Shown here: piece by piece, positions 8,611 through 17,408 of the stretch | Layout of the letters: each line of letters begins with the position of its first letter | Position numbering within the stretch: position 1 is the first letter of the stretch | Notes under the pieces: model-generated | Seen by the model: only the letters and a program-made list of their open reading frames with translations | The model's database searches: none | What the model was told of the DNA's origin: nothing | Position numbers and translations under genes: made by a program | NCBI GenBank assembly: GCA_000824805.1 | Contig: CCNA01000020.1 | Coordinates: 34,795-98,794, forward strand | DNA from: Mesorhizobium sp. SOD10 | Lineage (GTDB): Bacteria > Pseudomonadota > Alphaproteobacteria > Rhizobiales > Rhizobiaceae | Reading direction: 5' to 3' | Length of the DNA: 64,000 bases

Positions 8611-9393
8611 TCAGAGCTTGTCGGCGCCCGCGACGAAGCCGCCGCCGTCGATCACCACGGCCTGTCCGGTGATGAAGGACGCAGCGTCCGACGACAGGAA
8701 AAGCACCAGCTGCGCGATCTCGGACGGGTCGCTGATGCGGCCCATCGGGATCATCGGCAGCACCGTGTCCTTGGCGCTCTGCTCGCTGCCGAACATGCCA
8801 CGCAGCAGCGGCGTCATCACCGAGCCGGGCGCGATGGCGTTGACGCGGATGTTCTTTCGCGCGACTTCCAGCGCCACCGAATTGGTGAGGCCGATCACGC
8901 CCCATTTGCTGGCGCAGTAGACCGCGGTCGTGGCAAAGCCCATGACGCCGAACAGCGACGAGGTGTTGACGATCGCGCCGCCGCCCTTGGCCGTCATATG
9001 CGGGACCTGATGCCTCAGGCCGTTGAAGATGCCGCGCAGATTGACGTCCATCAGCAGGTCGTAATCCTTGTCCTCGAGTTCGTGCACGGGCGCGGTCTTG
9101 CCCGGGACGCCTGCATTGTTGAAGGCGATGTCGATGCGCCCGAAGCGGTCGAAGGCATGCTTGTGCAGGGCGGCCATCGCCTTGCTGTCGCGAACGTCGA
9201 CTTCCTCGAACTCGATCTCGACGCCAAGCGGCTTGACCTCGGCCTTGAGGCTTTCTCCGGAGTCCGCGCCGATGCCGGAAACGTAGAGATTGGCTCCGGC
9301 CTTGGCGAAGGCCAGCGCCGTTGCCCGCCCGATGCCGGTCGTCCCTCCGATCAGGATGACGTTCTTGCCGGAAAAGTCGTAGGTCACTTTCAT
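8611..9393 (-). CDS. SDR family oxidoreductase
   Basis: A 260-residue classical short-chain dehydrogenase: GKNVILIGGTTGIGRATALAF cofactor motif, NNAG, catalytic serine in NTSSLFGVMG, and YCASK. The IDGGGF ending is typical of the glucose 1-dehydrogenase or 3-oxoacyl reductase-like group. The start at 9393 is preferred over 9405 because GGGAG lies five bases before it. A LacI-type operator is 77 bases upstream (9470). It is transcribed divergently from the sugar-type ABC importer. It probably oxidises a sugar or sugar acid taken up by that importer. Confidence 0.9.
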   Translation of the reverse strand: MKVTYDFSGKNVILIGGTTGIGRATALAFAKAGANLYVSGIGADSGESLKAEVKPLGVEIEFEEVDVRDSKAMAALHKHAFDRFGRIDIAFNNAGVPGKTAPVHELEDKDYDLLMDVNLRGIFNGLRHQVPHMTAKGGGAIVNTSSLFGVMGFATTAVYCASKWGVIGLTNSVALEVARKNIRVNAIAPGSVMTPLLRGMFGSEQSAKDTVLPMIPMGRISDPSEIAQLVLFLSSDAASFITGQAVVIDGGGFVAGADKL

Positions 9394-9469
9394 GTCTGCT
9401 CCCATCTCGTTCGGACTGTCACGCGCTCGCGGCGCTCTCCATTTCGGCTGCTTCAGCCATAGCCCCAGC

Positions 9470-9485
9470 TTGATACCGATAACAA
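9470..9485. promoter_or_regulatory. LacI-type operator, site 3
   Basis: TTGATACCGATAACAA, upstream of the minus-strand SDR gene at 9393. It matches the TTGNTACCGRTANCAA consensus at all fixed positions. Together with site 4 it brackets the divergent promoter region 9394-9805. Confidence 0.75.
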
Positions 9486-9599
9486 GAAAAATCAGCTTAG
9501 CAACGCGATCTTGCTCGTTTCAAATCACATGTGCCGTCGCGAACGCGAATTTCACGGGGCACGCGATGCTGGCTATTGCCGGCCTGCTAAAACTACCAT

Positions 9600-9615
9600 A
9601 TGGTACCGGTACCAA
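9600..9615. promoter_or_regulatory. LacI-type operator, site 4
   Basis: ATGGTACCGGTACCAA, with a perfect GGTACCGGTACC core, about 190 bases before the ABC solute-binding protein start. It differs from the consensus only at the first base. It probably controls the importer operon 9806-13345. The 412-base gap 9394-9805 otherwise shows only a short purine-rich leader. Confidence 0.72.
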
Positions 9616-9805
9616 AATTTGTGGCGTGCGTCTCCGTCTCGTGTTGGCTCACGGGAGCTGCAACGGAGTCATGCATGCAAGCGGCCGACAGGGGTGCCAG
9701 CGGATCCGGCAAAGCCGGTGTCCGGCGCCCCTGGTCGGAGTCCGAGGAGAGGGAACCGTCGGCCCGCCATGGGCCGGCACCAACGGGGAGAGGAGGATTT
9801 CCCAG

Positions 9806-10744
9806 ATGAAAAGGCTTTTGCTCGCCTTACTGACCGCCGGAACGATGATCGTTTCAACCGCCGTGCAGGCGCAGGACCACAAGACACTCGGCATCGTCGC
9901 GCTGCTCGCCAACGACGCGCTCAACATCGCGGTCATCGGCGGGGCGACGGACGCCGCCAAGGCAGCCGGCTGGGACGTCAAGGTCACCGACACCCAGGCC
10001 AGCGCCGATCAGGCCAACGCGGCGATGAATAACTTCGCGGCCCAGCATGTCGACGCCATCTTCGTGCTGGCCTTCGCCAGCAGCTCGATCGGCTCCGGCC
10101 TTGCGGCCGCGCGCGACGCGCATATTCCCGTCGGCACCTGGGGCGGCGAGATCGTCCCCGGCATCGTGGCGACGACCAGCGGCCGGCAGGTCGGCGCCGA
10201 TTCGGTCAAATATCTCCTGGAGAAGACGGGCGAGAAGGCCAATGTGCTGGCCATGACCTTCCATCCGGGCAAGCTCTGCATCGACCGCGGCGTGGCCTTC
10301 GATGAAGGCGTCAAGGGTAAGTCGGGCGTCAAGGTGGATTACAGCGAAGTGGTCGCGCCGGGGCAGGTGCAGTTTGGCAACGCCACGGCCGCGGCCTGGC
10401 TGACCGCGCATCCCGCCGGCGGCGACACGCCGCTCGCGATCTGGTCGTGTTGGGACGAGCCGATGCAGGGCGCCGTGGCGGCTCTGCGCCAGGCCGGCCG
10501 CACCGACGTGACTACTGTGTCGATCAACGGCAGCGCCCAGGCCCTGCAGCTGGTCAAGGAAGGCGACATGACGGCCACGGTCTGGCAGCCCGCCTATCAG
10601 GAAGGCAAGGAGGTATTCCAGGCCATTCTCGACTCCATGAAGGCCGGCGATTCCTGGCAGCCGAAGACCATCGAGATCCCCGGCGTGGTGGTGACCAAGG
10701 ACAATGTCGACAAGTTCATGGCCGAACATCCCAATGGCATGTGA
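9806..10744 (+). CDS. Sugar-type ABC transporter substrate-binding protein
   Basis: A 312-residue periplasmic binding protein of the RbsB/peripla_BP_4 group. It has an N-terminal signal peptide MKRLLLALLTAGTMIVSTAV ending near AQA, then KTLGIVALLANDALNIAVIGG, the two-lobe core and a C-terminal IPGVVVTKDNVDKF. The start at 9806 follows AGGAGG by nine bases; the frame is open further upstream but that part is leader. It is followed by its ATPase (41 bases later) and permease. It binds the substrate in the periplasm; the substrate is probably a sugar or polyol, regulated through the LacI repressor. Confidence 0.92.
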   Translation: MKRLLLALLTAGTMIVSTAVQAQDHKTLGIVALLANDALNIAVIGGATDAAKAAGWDVKVTDTQASADQANAAMNNFAAQHVDAIFVLAFASSSIGSGLAAARDAHIPVGTWGGEIVPGIVATTSGRQVGADSVKYLLEKTGEKANVLAMTFHPGKLCIDRGVAFDEGVKGKSGVKVDYSEVVAPGQVQFGNATAAAWLTAHPAGGDTPLAIWSCWDEPMQGAVAALRQAGRTDVTTVSINGSAQALQLVKEGDMTATVWQPAYQEGKEVFQAILDSMKAGDSWQPKTIEIPGVVVTKDNVDKFMAEHPNGM

Positions 10745-10784
10745 GACCTGCCGGCCGGGCCGCTTTGCGAAACGGAGCGGCTAG

Positions 10785-12335
10785 GTGTCGGCGACCGTTT
10801 CGGCCGCCGACGCATGGATGCGCATCCGCGGCCTGACCAAATCCTTTGCGGGTGAGCTAGCGCTCGACCGCGCCGATCTCGACATCGCGCGCGGCCGGGT
10901 GCATGGCCTTGTCGGCGCCAACGGCGCCGGCAAGTCGACGCTGATCCGTTGTCTTGCTGGCGTAACCAGTCCGGACCAGGGCAGCGTGACCATCGCGGGC
11001 GACGAGCTTCAGATGGGCTCGCCGCAGGCTTCCGAGCGCGCCGGGCTTGCGTTCATCCATCAGGAACTCAATCTGATCCCGCATTTCAGCGCGTTGCAGA
11101 ACATGCTGCTTGGCGCGCCGAAGGTGACGCGGTTCGGCATGATCGACTGGAAGCGCTCGGGCGTCGCCGCGCGCGCCGCGGCCGAGCGCGTCGGCATCCG
11201 GTTTCCGCTCGATACGAAAGTCTCCGAGCTGTCGGTCGCCCAGCGCTGGCTGGTCATGATCGGCAAGGCGCTCACCCGCGACGCCAGCATGATCGCGATG
11301 GACGAGCCGACCGCCTCGCTCTCCGAACCGGAAAGCGAGCAGCTCTTCGCCATCATCCGCGACCTCGCCGCCCAGGGTGTCGCCATCCTCTATGTGTCGC
11401 ATCGGCTGGAGGAGGTGCTGCAGCTCTGCGACAGGATCACCGTGCTCCGCGACGGCCGCATCGTCAGCGAGGCCAAGCGCGGCGCGCTGGACAAGAAAGG
11501 ATTGGTCCGCGCCATCATAGGCCATGCCATCCGCACGCCGGACGAGCGCGACCGGCTTGCCGCCGACCGCAGCCGGCAGCCGGTCTTTTCCGCGCGTGCC
11601 ATCGCCTGGAAGCGGGCGGTGAAGGATGTGAGCCTCGATCTCTACAAGGGTGAGGTTCTGGCACTGGGCGGGCTGGTTGGAGCCGGCCGCACCGAATTCG
11701 CCCATCTCGTTACAGGCCTCGCGCGCCCCGAGGCCGGCCATTTCGAGCTGGACGGCAAGCGGCTCGACGTCGCCAACCCGTCCGAAGCGGTGAGAGCCGG
11801 CATCGCACTGGTGCCTGAGGAGCGCCGCTCGCAAGGGGTGATGCTGCAGCAGTCCGTCGCCTTCAACATCAACATCTCGACGCTGAAGCTGCTGCGCAGC
11901 GTGCCCGGCCTTCCGTTCCTTTCCGACGCCAAGAGCCGGCGGCAGGCGGAAAGCCTCGTTGCCCATCTCGGCATCAAGACGCCCGGCGTCACGGCCAAGA
12001 TCGCCGGCCTTTCCGGCGGCAACCAGCAGAAGGCGTTGATCGCGCGCTGGCTGAACGCCGGCACGAAACTGCTCATCCTCGACGAGCCATCGCGGGGCGT
12101 CGATGTCGGCGCGCGCGAGGAGATCCACGACGCCATCCGCGCGCTTGCCCGTTCCGGCGTCGGCATCCTGGTGATCTCTTCCGATGTCGAGGAACTCACA
12201 TTGCTGGCCGACCGCGTCCTGGTGATGCGCGAGGGCCGCATCACCGGCGAGCTGACCGGCGCCGACATCACCGAAGCGCGCATCATCGAACTCAGCTATC
12301 ACGACGCGCAAGACGATCAAGGAGAAGCGGCATGA
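10785..12335 (+). CDS. Sugar-type ABC transporter ATP-binding protein (two ABC domains)
   Basis: A 516-residue RbsA/MglA-type ATPase with two nucleotide-binding domains. Domain 1 has Walker A GANGAGKST and Walker B SMIAMDEPTASL but a degenerate signature (ELSVAQRW). Domain 2 has an incomplete P-loop (LVGAGRTEF), as is usual in this family, with LSGGNQQKALIAR and LLILDEPSRGVDV. The start is GTG with GGAG upstream. It energises import together with the permease whose ATG overlaps its stop codon. Operon 9806-13345. Confidence 0.93.
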   Translation: MSATVSAADAWMRIRGLTKSFAGELALDRADLDIARGRVHGLVGANGAGKSTLIRCLAGVTSPDQGSVTIAGDELQMGSPQASERAGLAFIHQELNLIPHFSALQNMLLGAPKVTRFGMIDWKRSGVAARAAAERVGIRFPLDTKVSELSVAQRWLVMIGKALTRDASMIAMDEPTASLSEPESEQLFAIIRDLAAQGVAILYVSHRLEEVLQLCDRITVLRDGRIVSEAKRGALDKKGLVRAIIGHAIRTPDERDRLAADRSRQPVFSARAIAWKRAVKDVSLDLYKGEVLALGGLVGAGRTEFAHLVTGLARPEAGHFELDGKRLDVANPSEAVRAGIALVPEERRSQGVMLQQSVAFNINISTLKLLRSVPGLPFLSDAKSRRQAESLVAHLGIKTPGVTAKIAGLSGGNQQKALIARWLNAGTKLLILDEPSRGVDVGAREEIHDAIRALARSGVGILVISSDVEELTLLADRVLVMREGRITGELTGADITEARIIELSYHDAQDDQGEAA

Positions 12336-13345
12336 CGGCCGAGACTATGCCCGTGGCAAAGGAAGCGCCGCAGCCCCGCAAATCCTCATGGAAACGGACC
12401 GCGCTGATCGGCCTGTCGCGCTACGGGACGATCATCGGGCTGCTGCTGATGGTGCTGTTCTTCTCCATCAATGCACCCGGCGTTTTCCTGTCGCGCGCGA
12501 ACTTCCTCAACATCCTGAGCCAGGCTTCGCTCACCGCGATCATCGCCAGCGGCTTGACCTACACCCTTGTGGTCGGCGAGTTCGATCTCAGCATCGGCTA
12601 TGTCGCGAGCTTCGTCGGCCTCATTGTCACCGGATTGATGGCGTATGAGGGCTTTCCGATCTGGCTGAGCATCCTGTGCGCGCTCGCTCTCGGCGCCGGC
12701 ATCGGCATCCTCAACGGCCTGCTCGTGACCAAGGTCAGGATCAATGCGGTGATCTCGACGCTTGGCATCGGGACGATGCTGACGGGCATCGGTTTCACCT
12801 ACAGCGCCTTTCCGATCGCCACCGGCATTCCCCGCGCCTTCACCGACATCTCGCTCGGCCGCATCGTCTTCGGTCTGCCCAACCCGGTGATCATCATGGT
12901 CGTGGTGCTTTTGGCGCTGTGGACCGTGCTCAACAAGACCGACATCGGCCAGAAGATGCAGGCCGTGGGCAGCAACATGGAGGCGGCGAGGCTCTCGGGC
13001 ATTCGCGTCGACCGCATCAAGATCTTCGCCTTCGCCACCGCCGGCTTCTGCGCCGCGCTCACCGGAACGCTGCTGTCGTCGCTGCTCGGCAGCGGCACGC
13101 TGGCCGCCGCCGACGGCTATCTGCTCGACGCCTTCGCCGCGGTGTTTCTCGGTTCCGCCACCTTGCGCGAGGGCGAGTTCCACATCACCGGAACGCTGGT
13201 CGGCGTGCTGATCCTGGCGGTCGGCTTCAACGGGCTCAGCATCTTCGGCGCGCCCACGCATTTCCAGCCGATCTTCAAGGGCGGGATCCTGGTTCTCGCC
13301 GTCGGCATGTCGGCGCTCGCCCGGCGCTACGCCGCCTCGGCTTGA
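12332..13345 (+). CDS. Sugar-type ABC transporter permease
   Basis: A 337-residue integral inner-membrane permease of the RbsC/BPD_transp_2 family. A cytosolic N-terminus is followed by about eight to ten hydrophobic segments, starting with YGTIIGLLLMVLFFSINAPG, and the family features VGEFDLSIGYVASFVGL, AVGSNMEAARLSGIRVDRIKIF and FLGSATLREGEF. Start and stop codons overlap with the ATPase gene (ATGA), indicating translational coupling. It completes the LacI-controlled importer and converges on the livF-like gene. Confidence 0.93.
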   Translation: MTAETMPVAKEAPQPRKSSWKRTALIGLSRYGTIIGLLLMVLFFSINAPGVFLSRANFLNILSQASLTAIIASGLTYTLVVGEFDLSIGYVASFVGLIVTGLMAYEGFPIWLSILCALALGAGIGILNGLLVTKVRINAVISTLGIGTMLTGIGFTYSAFPIATGIPRAFTDISLGRIVFGLPNPVIIMVVVLLALWTVLNKTDIGQKMQAVGSNMEAARLSGIRVDRIKIFAFATAGFCAALTGTLLSSLLGSGTLAAADGYLLDAFAAVFLGSATLREGEFHITGTLVGVLILAVGFNGLSIFGAPTHFQPIFKGGILVLAVGMSALARRYAASA

Positions 13346-13377
13346 GAGCGTAGCGACGGACGAGGCGGTTTCGGGCT

Positions 13378-14100
13378 TCAGCCGAGATATTTGTTGAGGA
13401 TCGACATGCCGCCGGAGCGGATCGTCTCCGGCTTCATCTGGTCGACGATCTCGCCATGCGTCATGACGTAGAGCCGGTCGCAGACGCGGGTTGCTACGTC
13501 GGTGCGTTGTTCGACTAGAAGCAGCGAGGCGCCGCGCTTGCGCAGCTCCAGCATCGCCTTGACGACGATGTCGACGGCGACCGGGGAAAGCGCCACAGAG
13601 GGTTCGTCGAGCAGCATGATCTCGGGGTCGCTCATCAGCATGCGGCCGATCGCGACCATCTGCTGCTCGCCGCCGCTCAAGAAAGACGACAGCCGCTGGC
13701 GGTAGGCCTTGAGGACGGGGAAGAGGTCGTAGACCGAAGCGAGCAAGGTCTGAGTGCGGGCCTTGTCGTGCCGGAGATGCAAAGCTCCCAGGAGCAGATT
13801 GTCTTCCACAGACTGGTCAAGGAACAGGCGGCGTCCCTCGGGCGCGATCGCGGCCAGTCCGCGCGCGATGCGATGGGTGGGCAGCGCCGAAACGTCCGTG
13901 GCGCCGATCCGGATCAGGCCGCGCCGCTGTTTGACGAGACCCATGATCGCACGCAGGACCGTTGTCTTGCCGGCGCCGTTAGGGCCGAGCAAGGCGACGG
14001 CCTCGCCCTTGCCGACGCTGAGCGCCACGTCGCGCACCACGTCGAAGCGTCCGTAGCCGGCGCATAGCGCGTTGATTTCGAGAGTGGGCTGTTCGCTCAT
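13378..14100 (-). CDS. livF: Branched-chain amino acid-type ABC transporter ATP-binding protein LivF
   Basis: A 240-residue single ABC domain: Walker A GPNGAGKTTVLRAIMGL, signature FLSGGEQQMVAIGRML, Walker B MLLDEPSVALSP, and the LivF-type VEQRTDVATRVCDR. Its ATG overlaps the stop codon of the fused livM-livG gene by four bases. It works as one of two ATPases of the HAAT importer. The natural substrate may be an amino acid, amide or carboxylate, since many rhizobial Liv systems are not for leucine. Confidence 0.92.
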   Translation of the reverse strand: MSEQPTLEINALCAGYGRFDVVRDVALSVGKGEAVALLGPNGAGKTTVLRAIMGLVKQRRGLIRIGATDVSALPTHRIARGLAAIAPEGRRLFLDQSVEDNLLLGALHLRHDKARTQTLLASVYDLFPVLKAYRQRLSSFLSGGEQQMVAIGRMLMSDPEIMLLDEPSVALSPVAVDIVVKAMLELRKRGASLLLVEQRTDVATRVCDRLYVMTHGEIVDQMKPETIRSGGMSILNKYLG

Positions 14101-15935
14101 TCGCCGAGATACACCTGTCTTACCACCGGATCGGCGCGCACTTCGTCGGCCGAGCCGGTGAGGATCACTTCGCCGGCATTGAGCACGGTCACGCGGTCGC
14201 AGAGCGGGAACAGAAAACGCGTCTGGTGCTCGATGATGATCATGGTCACGCCCTGAGTCTTGAGATTGGCAAGGATGGCGGCCAGATGCCTGACCTCTTT
14301 CGCGGAAAGTCCCGTCGCCGGCTCGTCGAGCACGATGATGTCCGGTCCGGCCACGCAGACCGAGGCGAGCTGCGTCAGCTGCTCGATGCCGTGCGGCACG
14401 TCCGCCACCTGCCTTACGGCCCAGTCGCCGGCGCCGACAAGGCTGAGAGCCTCGCCGGCGCGACGTTGCATGGCCGCGAGGTCGCGCCGGCCGGAGGCAA
14501 GCATCGGCCAGAACGGCGCGCGGCCAATGATGCGCGGCACCCGGTCGAAGAGACCGACCATGACGTTCTGCGTCGGCGTCAGTTCCTTCACCAGCTGCGC
14601 GGCCTGGAAAGTGCGCCGCAGTCCCAGCCGCGAACGGCTGCTCGCCGGCAGGCCGTCAACGCGCGTGCCCTTGAGCAGGACCTCTCCGGCATGCGGCGTC
14701 AGGCCGCCCGATATCACATTGGCCAAAGTGCTCTTTCCCGAACCGTTCGGGCCGATCAGGCCGTGTATGTGGCCTCGGCGGACGGCCAGGTCGACATTGC
14801 GCAGGACCTTCGGGCCAAGCCCGTAGCCGAATTCGATGCCCCGGCATTCCACGATGACCTCGGAGTCCTTCGGCGAAGCCGGCGAGGCCGCCGTATCGAG
14901 CGCGGCGGGCAGGGCTTCGGCCGCGGCGTCCGCCGCCGGTGCTATTTCGCCGGCGCGCCGGGCAAGGGCGCGCCGCGCGATGCCGACCACGCCGTCGGGC
15001 AACCGCGTGATCGCCAGGATCGACAGCGCTCCATAGACGATCTCCTGCAGCCAGGGATTGATGTTGACGACATTCGGGAACATCGAGACGAACATCGCGC
15101 CGACAACCGGACCGATGCTGGTGTTGATGCCGCCGATCAGCACCATCACGAGCACGTTCAGCGACACCGACCAGTCGAACTGGCTTGGAGAGACGACGCC
15201 GAGGAACGAAAAGAGCCAGCCGGCTCCTCCGGCCATCGCGGCCGAGACACCGAAGACGCCGACCTTGATTGCCGCCGTTCGCGCGCCGGCGGCCTCGGCG
15301 AACGGCTCGGCATCGCGGATCGAAAGCAGGATCGGGTAGAGCGGCGAATGGCGGATGTTCCAGACCAGGCCGAGGCAGGCGAGCAGCGCCAGCATGATGC
15401 ACCAAACCAAGGGTGTGCCGAGCCATTCCAGGCTTGCCGGGAAATCCGGAAAGGCCGGGCCGAGCAGGCCCTGCAGGCCGCCGGTGACGGTCACCATGTC
15501 GGTCGCCAGGACCGTCAGCACCAGCGTGAAGATGAAAGTGGTGATGGCGAAGTAGAGACCGCTGACCCGGAGCGACATCGCGCCCACGGCCATGCCGATC
15601 AGGGCCGTCGCAGCCAGGACCAGCACCAGCAGGCCGAAGACATTCCAGCCATAGTCGTTGGCAAGGATCGTCGTCGCATAAGCGCCGATCCCGAAAAAGC
15701 CGCCTTGACCAAGCGAATAGAGACCGAGCATCCCGGCCACAAGGTCGAGGCTGATGGCGAGGATGCCGAAGACCGCGGCCACCAGCACCAGGCTCTGGAG
15801 GCCGAGGTCGGTATGGGCGATATAGGCGGTGGCCGCGAGATAGACGATCAGGACAGCGGCCAGCCCGGCGGCGCGCCAGCGGCCGACGCGAAGCCTTGGA
15901 GCGGCGACCGGCTGAGTATCGAATGCAGGAGCCAT
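14097..15935 (-). CDS. LivM-LivG fusion: ABC permease fused to ATP-binding domain
   Basis: A 612-residue fusion. Residues about 1-335 are a LivM-type permease (hydrophobic spans, YSLGQGGFFGIGAYATTIL, GGINTSIGPVVGAMF). After a Pro/Ala-rich linker (AADAAAEALPAALDTAASP) comes a LivG-type ATPase with Walker A GPNGSGKSTLANVIS and Walker B IIVLDEPATGL. The signature motif is degenerate (PHGIEQLTQLASV). The ATG at 15935 is eight bases after the livH-like stop; the frame continues upstream but only as an antisense shadow of that gene. The fusion fixes permease and ATPase stoichiometry. Confidence 0.9.
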   Translation of the reverse strand: MAPAFDTQPVAAPRLRVGRWRAAGLAAVLIVYLAATAYIAHTDLGLQSLVLVAAVFGILAISLDLVAGMLGLYSLGQGGFFGIGAYATTILANDYGWNVFGLLVLVLAATALIGMAVGAMSLRVSGLYFAITTFIFTLVLTVLATDMVTVTGGLQGLLGPAFPDFPASLEWLGTPLVWCIMLALLACLGLVWNIRHSPLYPILLSIRDAEPFAEAAGARTAAIKVGVFGVSAAMAGGAGWLFSFLGVVSPSQFDWSVSLNVLVMVLIGGINTSIGPVVGAMFVSMFPNVVNINPWLQEIVYGALSILAITRLPDGVVGIARRALARRAGEIAPAADAAAEALPAALDTAASPASPKDSEVIVECRGIEFGYGLGPKVLRNVDLAVRRGHIHGLIGPNGSGKSTLANVISGGLTPHAGEVLLKGTRVDGLPASSRSRLGLRRTFQAAQLVKELTPTQNVMVGLFDRVPRIIGRAPFWPMLASGRRDLAAMQRRAGEALSLVGAGDWAVRQVADVPHGIEQLTQLASVCVAGPDIIVLDEPATGLSAKEVRHLAAILANLKTQGVTMIIIEHQTRFLFPLCDRVTVLNAGEVILTGSADEVRADPVVRQVYLGE

Positions 15936-15943
15936 GCTCGACC

Positions 15944-16843
15944 TCAGCCGCGTGTCACGGCCGCCCGGCGCGGGCGAAACAGGGGGTTGCTGGTGCTGAA
16001 CAGGCCCTTGGGCGAGACGATCAGGATGAGCACGAGCACGATGAAGGGGAACCAGTCCGAAGCCTGCGAATTGATGAGCGCGTTGGCGCCTTCGGCGCAG
16101 ACGCCGAGCAGCAGGCCGCCGAACATAGCCGCTATCGGCCGCTCGGTACCGCCTCCGATCATCATGGCGATGAAGCCGTAGGTCCCGAACGTATCGCCGA
16201 GATAGGGATTGGCGAAGGTCGAAGGTCCGATGAGCAGGCCCGCGATCCCGGCATAGATCGCGGAGACCGCGAAGGCGACGATGGCGACGACAGTGGTGTT
16301 GGCGCCGATGGCCGATGCCATCTCGGGATCGGCCGCCGTCGCCATGCCGAGCTTGCCGAACAGCGTGTGGCGCCGCACGATCTCGAAGCCGGCGGCAAGC
16401 ACTGCCGCGGTGACGATAGCGAGAAGCTGCTGGGCGGTCAGCACGGCGCCGCCGATTGGCAGGCTGATGCCGTTGAGGATCGGCGGGAAAGCTTGCGAGG
16501 TCGGGCCCCAGATATAGGCAGCCGCGTTTTCCACGATCACGGCGAAGCCCAGCGTCGAGACCAGCCAGCCGAAGCTGAAGCGGTTCGACAAAAGGATCGG
16601 CCGCACCGCGATGACGTAGGAGAGGATGCCGACGACGCATGAGCACGCCACGCCGGCCAGCGCGGCCAGCCAGACCGGATAGCCGGAAGAGGCGAGCTCG
16701 GCGGTGACCATGACGGTCACCATCATCAGCTGGCCTTGCGCGAAATTGATGATGCAGGTGACGTAGAACGAGATCGCGAGCGCCATGCCGATCAGACCGT
16801 AGATCGATCCTATCGCTACTCCGCTCAACACGAATTGCAGCAC
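15944..16843 (-). CDS. livH: Branched-chain amino acid-type ABC transporter permease LivH
   Basis: A 299-residue inner-membrane permease with the LivH opening LQFVLSGVAIGSIYGLIGMA, followed by INFAQGQLMM and later GGGTERPIAAMFGGLLLG. The start is taken as the GTG at 16843, preceded by a GAGAGGGGAAA purine run; an extension of 43 residues is in frame but has no family similarity. It is the first gene of livH-livMG-livF. A 565-base regulatory gap separates it from the divergent binding protein gene. Confidence 0.9.
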   Translation of the reverse strand: MLQFVLSGVAIGSIYGLIGMALAISFYVTCIINFAQGQLMMVTVMVTAELASSGYPVWLAALAGVACSCVVGILSYVIAVRPILLSNRFSFGWLVSTLGFAVIVENAAAYIWGPTSQAFPPILNGISLPIGGAVLTAQQLLAIVTAAVLAAGFEIVRRHTLFGKLGMATAADPEMASAIGANTTVVAIVAFAVSAIYAGIAGLLIGPSTFANPYLGDTFGTYGFIAMMIGGGTERPIAAMFGGLLLGVCAEGANALINSQASDWFPFIVLVLILIVSPKGLFSTSNPLFRPRRAAVTRG

Positions 16844-17408
16844 TGCTGGCTTTCCCCTCTCCTCCGGCGGCGTCGCCTCCTCAGCCGGCTTGATCGCCTC
16901 GCGGGAGACGCTTCCGTCGGATAGCCGCCCCGGTTCAGTTGTGAACCGTCGGGCCGGGGTTCCATGTCGCAATATCCAGCTTTGGCATGCTGCGCCGGTG
17001 CCAAAAACCTAGTCGAAAGTGACCGTCCCGAAATAGCTGATGCGAGTGACATAACAGCTATGAGCGCAGCGATTGGAGGGCGTTTCGGAACGGTGAAACG
17101 CGGGGCGACGAGATCGTGTTTCCACGTATGGGCGAACCAAGTCGCTCGGACCTAAAAACTAAATAAAACTAGGAGTTTAGAACGAAAATAGAGCTCTTCT
17201 CCGGCCGCATCGATAGTCGTGCTTGGCCGGCTTCTCCAGTGGCATTTGCAAGGTCGCTGAACCGGCTCCGGGGCGCTGGCGCTCGCGTTGACAAGGCCGG
17301 GCAACGGGATAGCAAAATCCACCACCGAGAGGGCGCGGGATGCGCAGGGCAAATTGAGCGATCGGGTTGTCGGTTCGTGCCCACCGTTCGCAGGGAGGGA
17401 AATCAGAC
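16844..17408. promoter_or_regulatory. Divergent promoter region of the Liv system
   Basis: A 565-base non-coding gap between livH (minus) and its binding protein (plus). It contains a perfect 7-bp inverted repeat TTTGGCA and TGCCAAA, spaced by 11 bases (16981-17005), with the T-N11-A geometry used by LysR regulators. Read on the minus strand it also offers TGGCAC and GC ten bases on, a possible but weak sigma-54 promoter. The shared ATAACAGCTATG motif lies at 17051. From 17150 the sequence is locally AT-rich. Confidence 0.5.
17050..17062 (+). promoter_or_regulatory. Shared ATAACAGCTWTG motif, site 1
   Basis: CATAACAGCTATG. The same 12-mer core is found in two other divergent promoter regions (19617 and 29886). 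Here TAGCT about 17 bases to the left gives an inverted partner to AGCTA. A regulator binding site is inferred; the LysR protein encoded at 30011 is the best candidate. Confidence 0.55.

Noticed and set aside
15936..16646. 237-residue N-terminal extension of the LivM-LivG fusion
   Set aside because: This part is an out-of-frame reading of livH; the permease similarity begins at the ATG at 15935.
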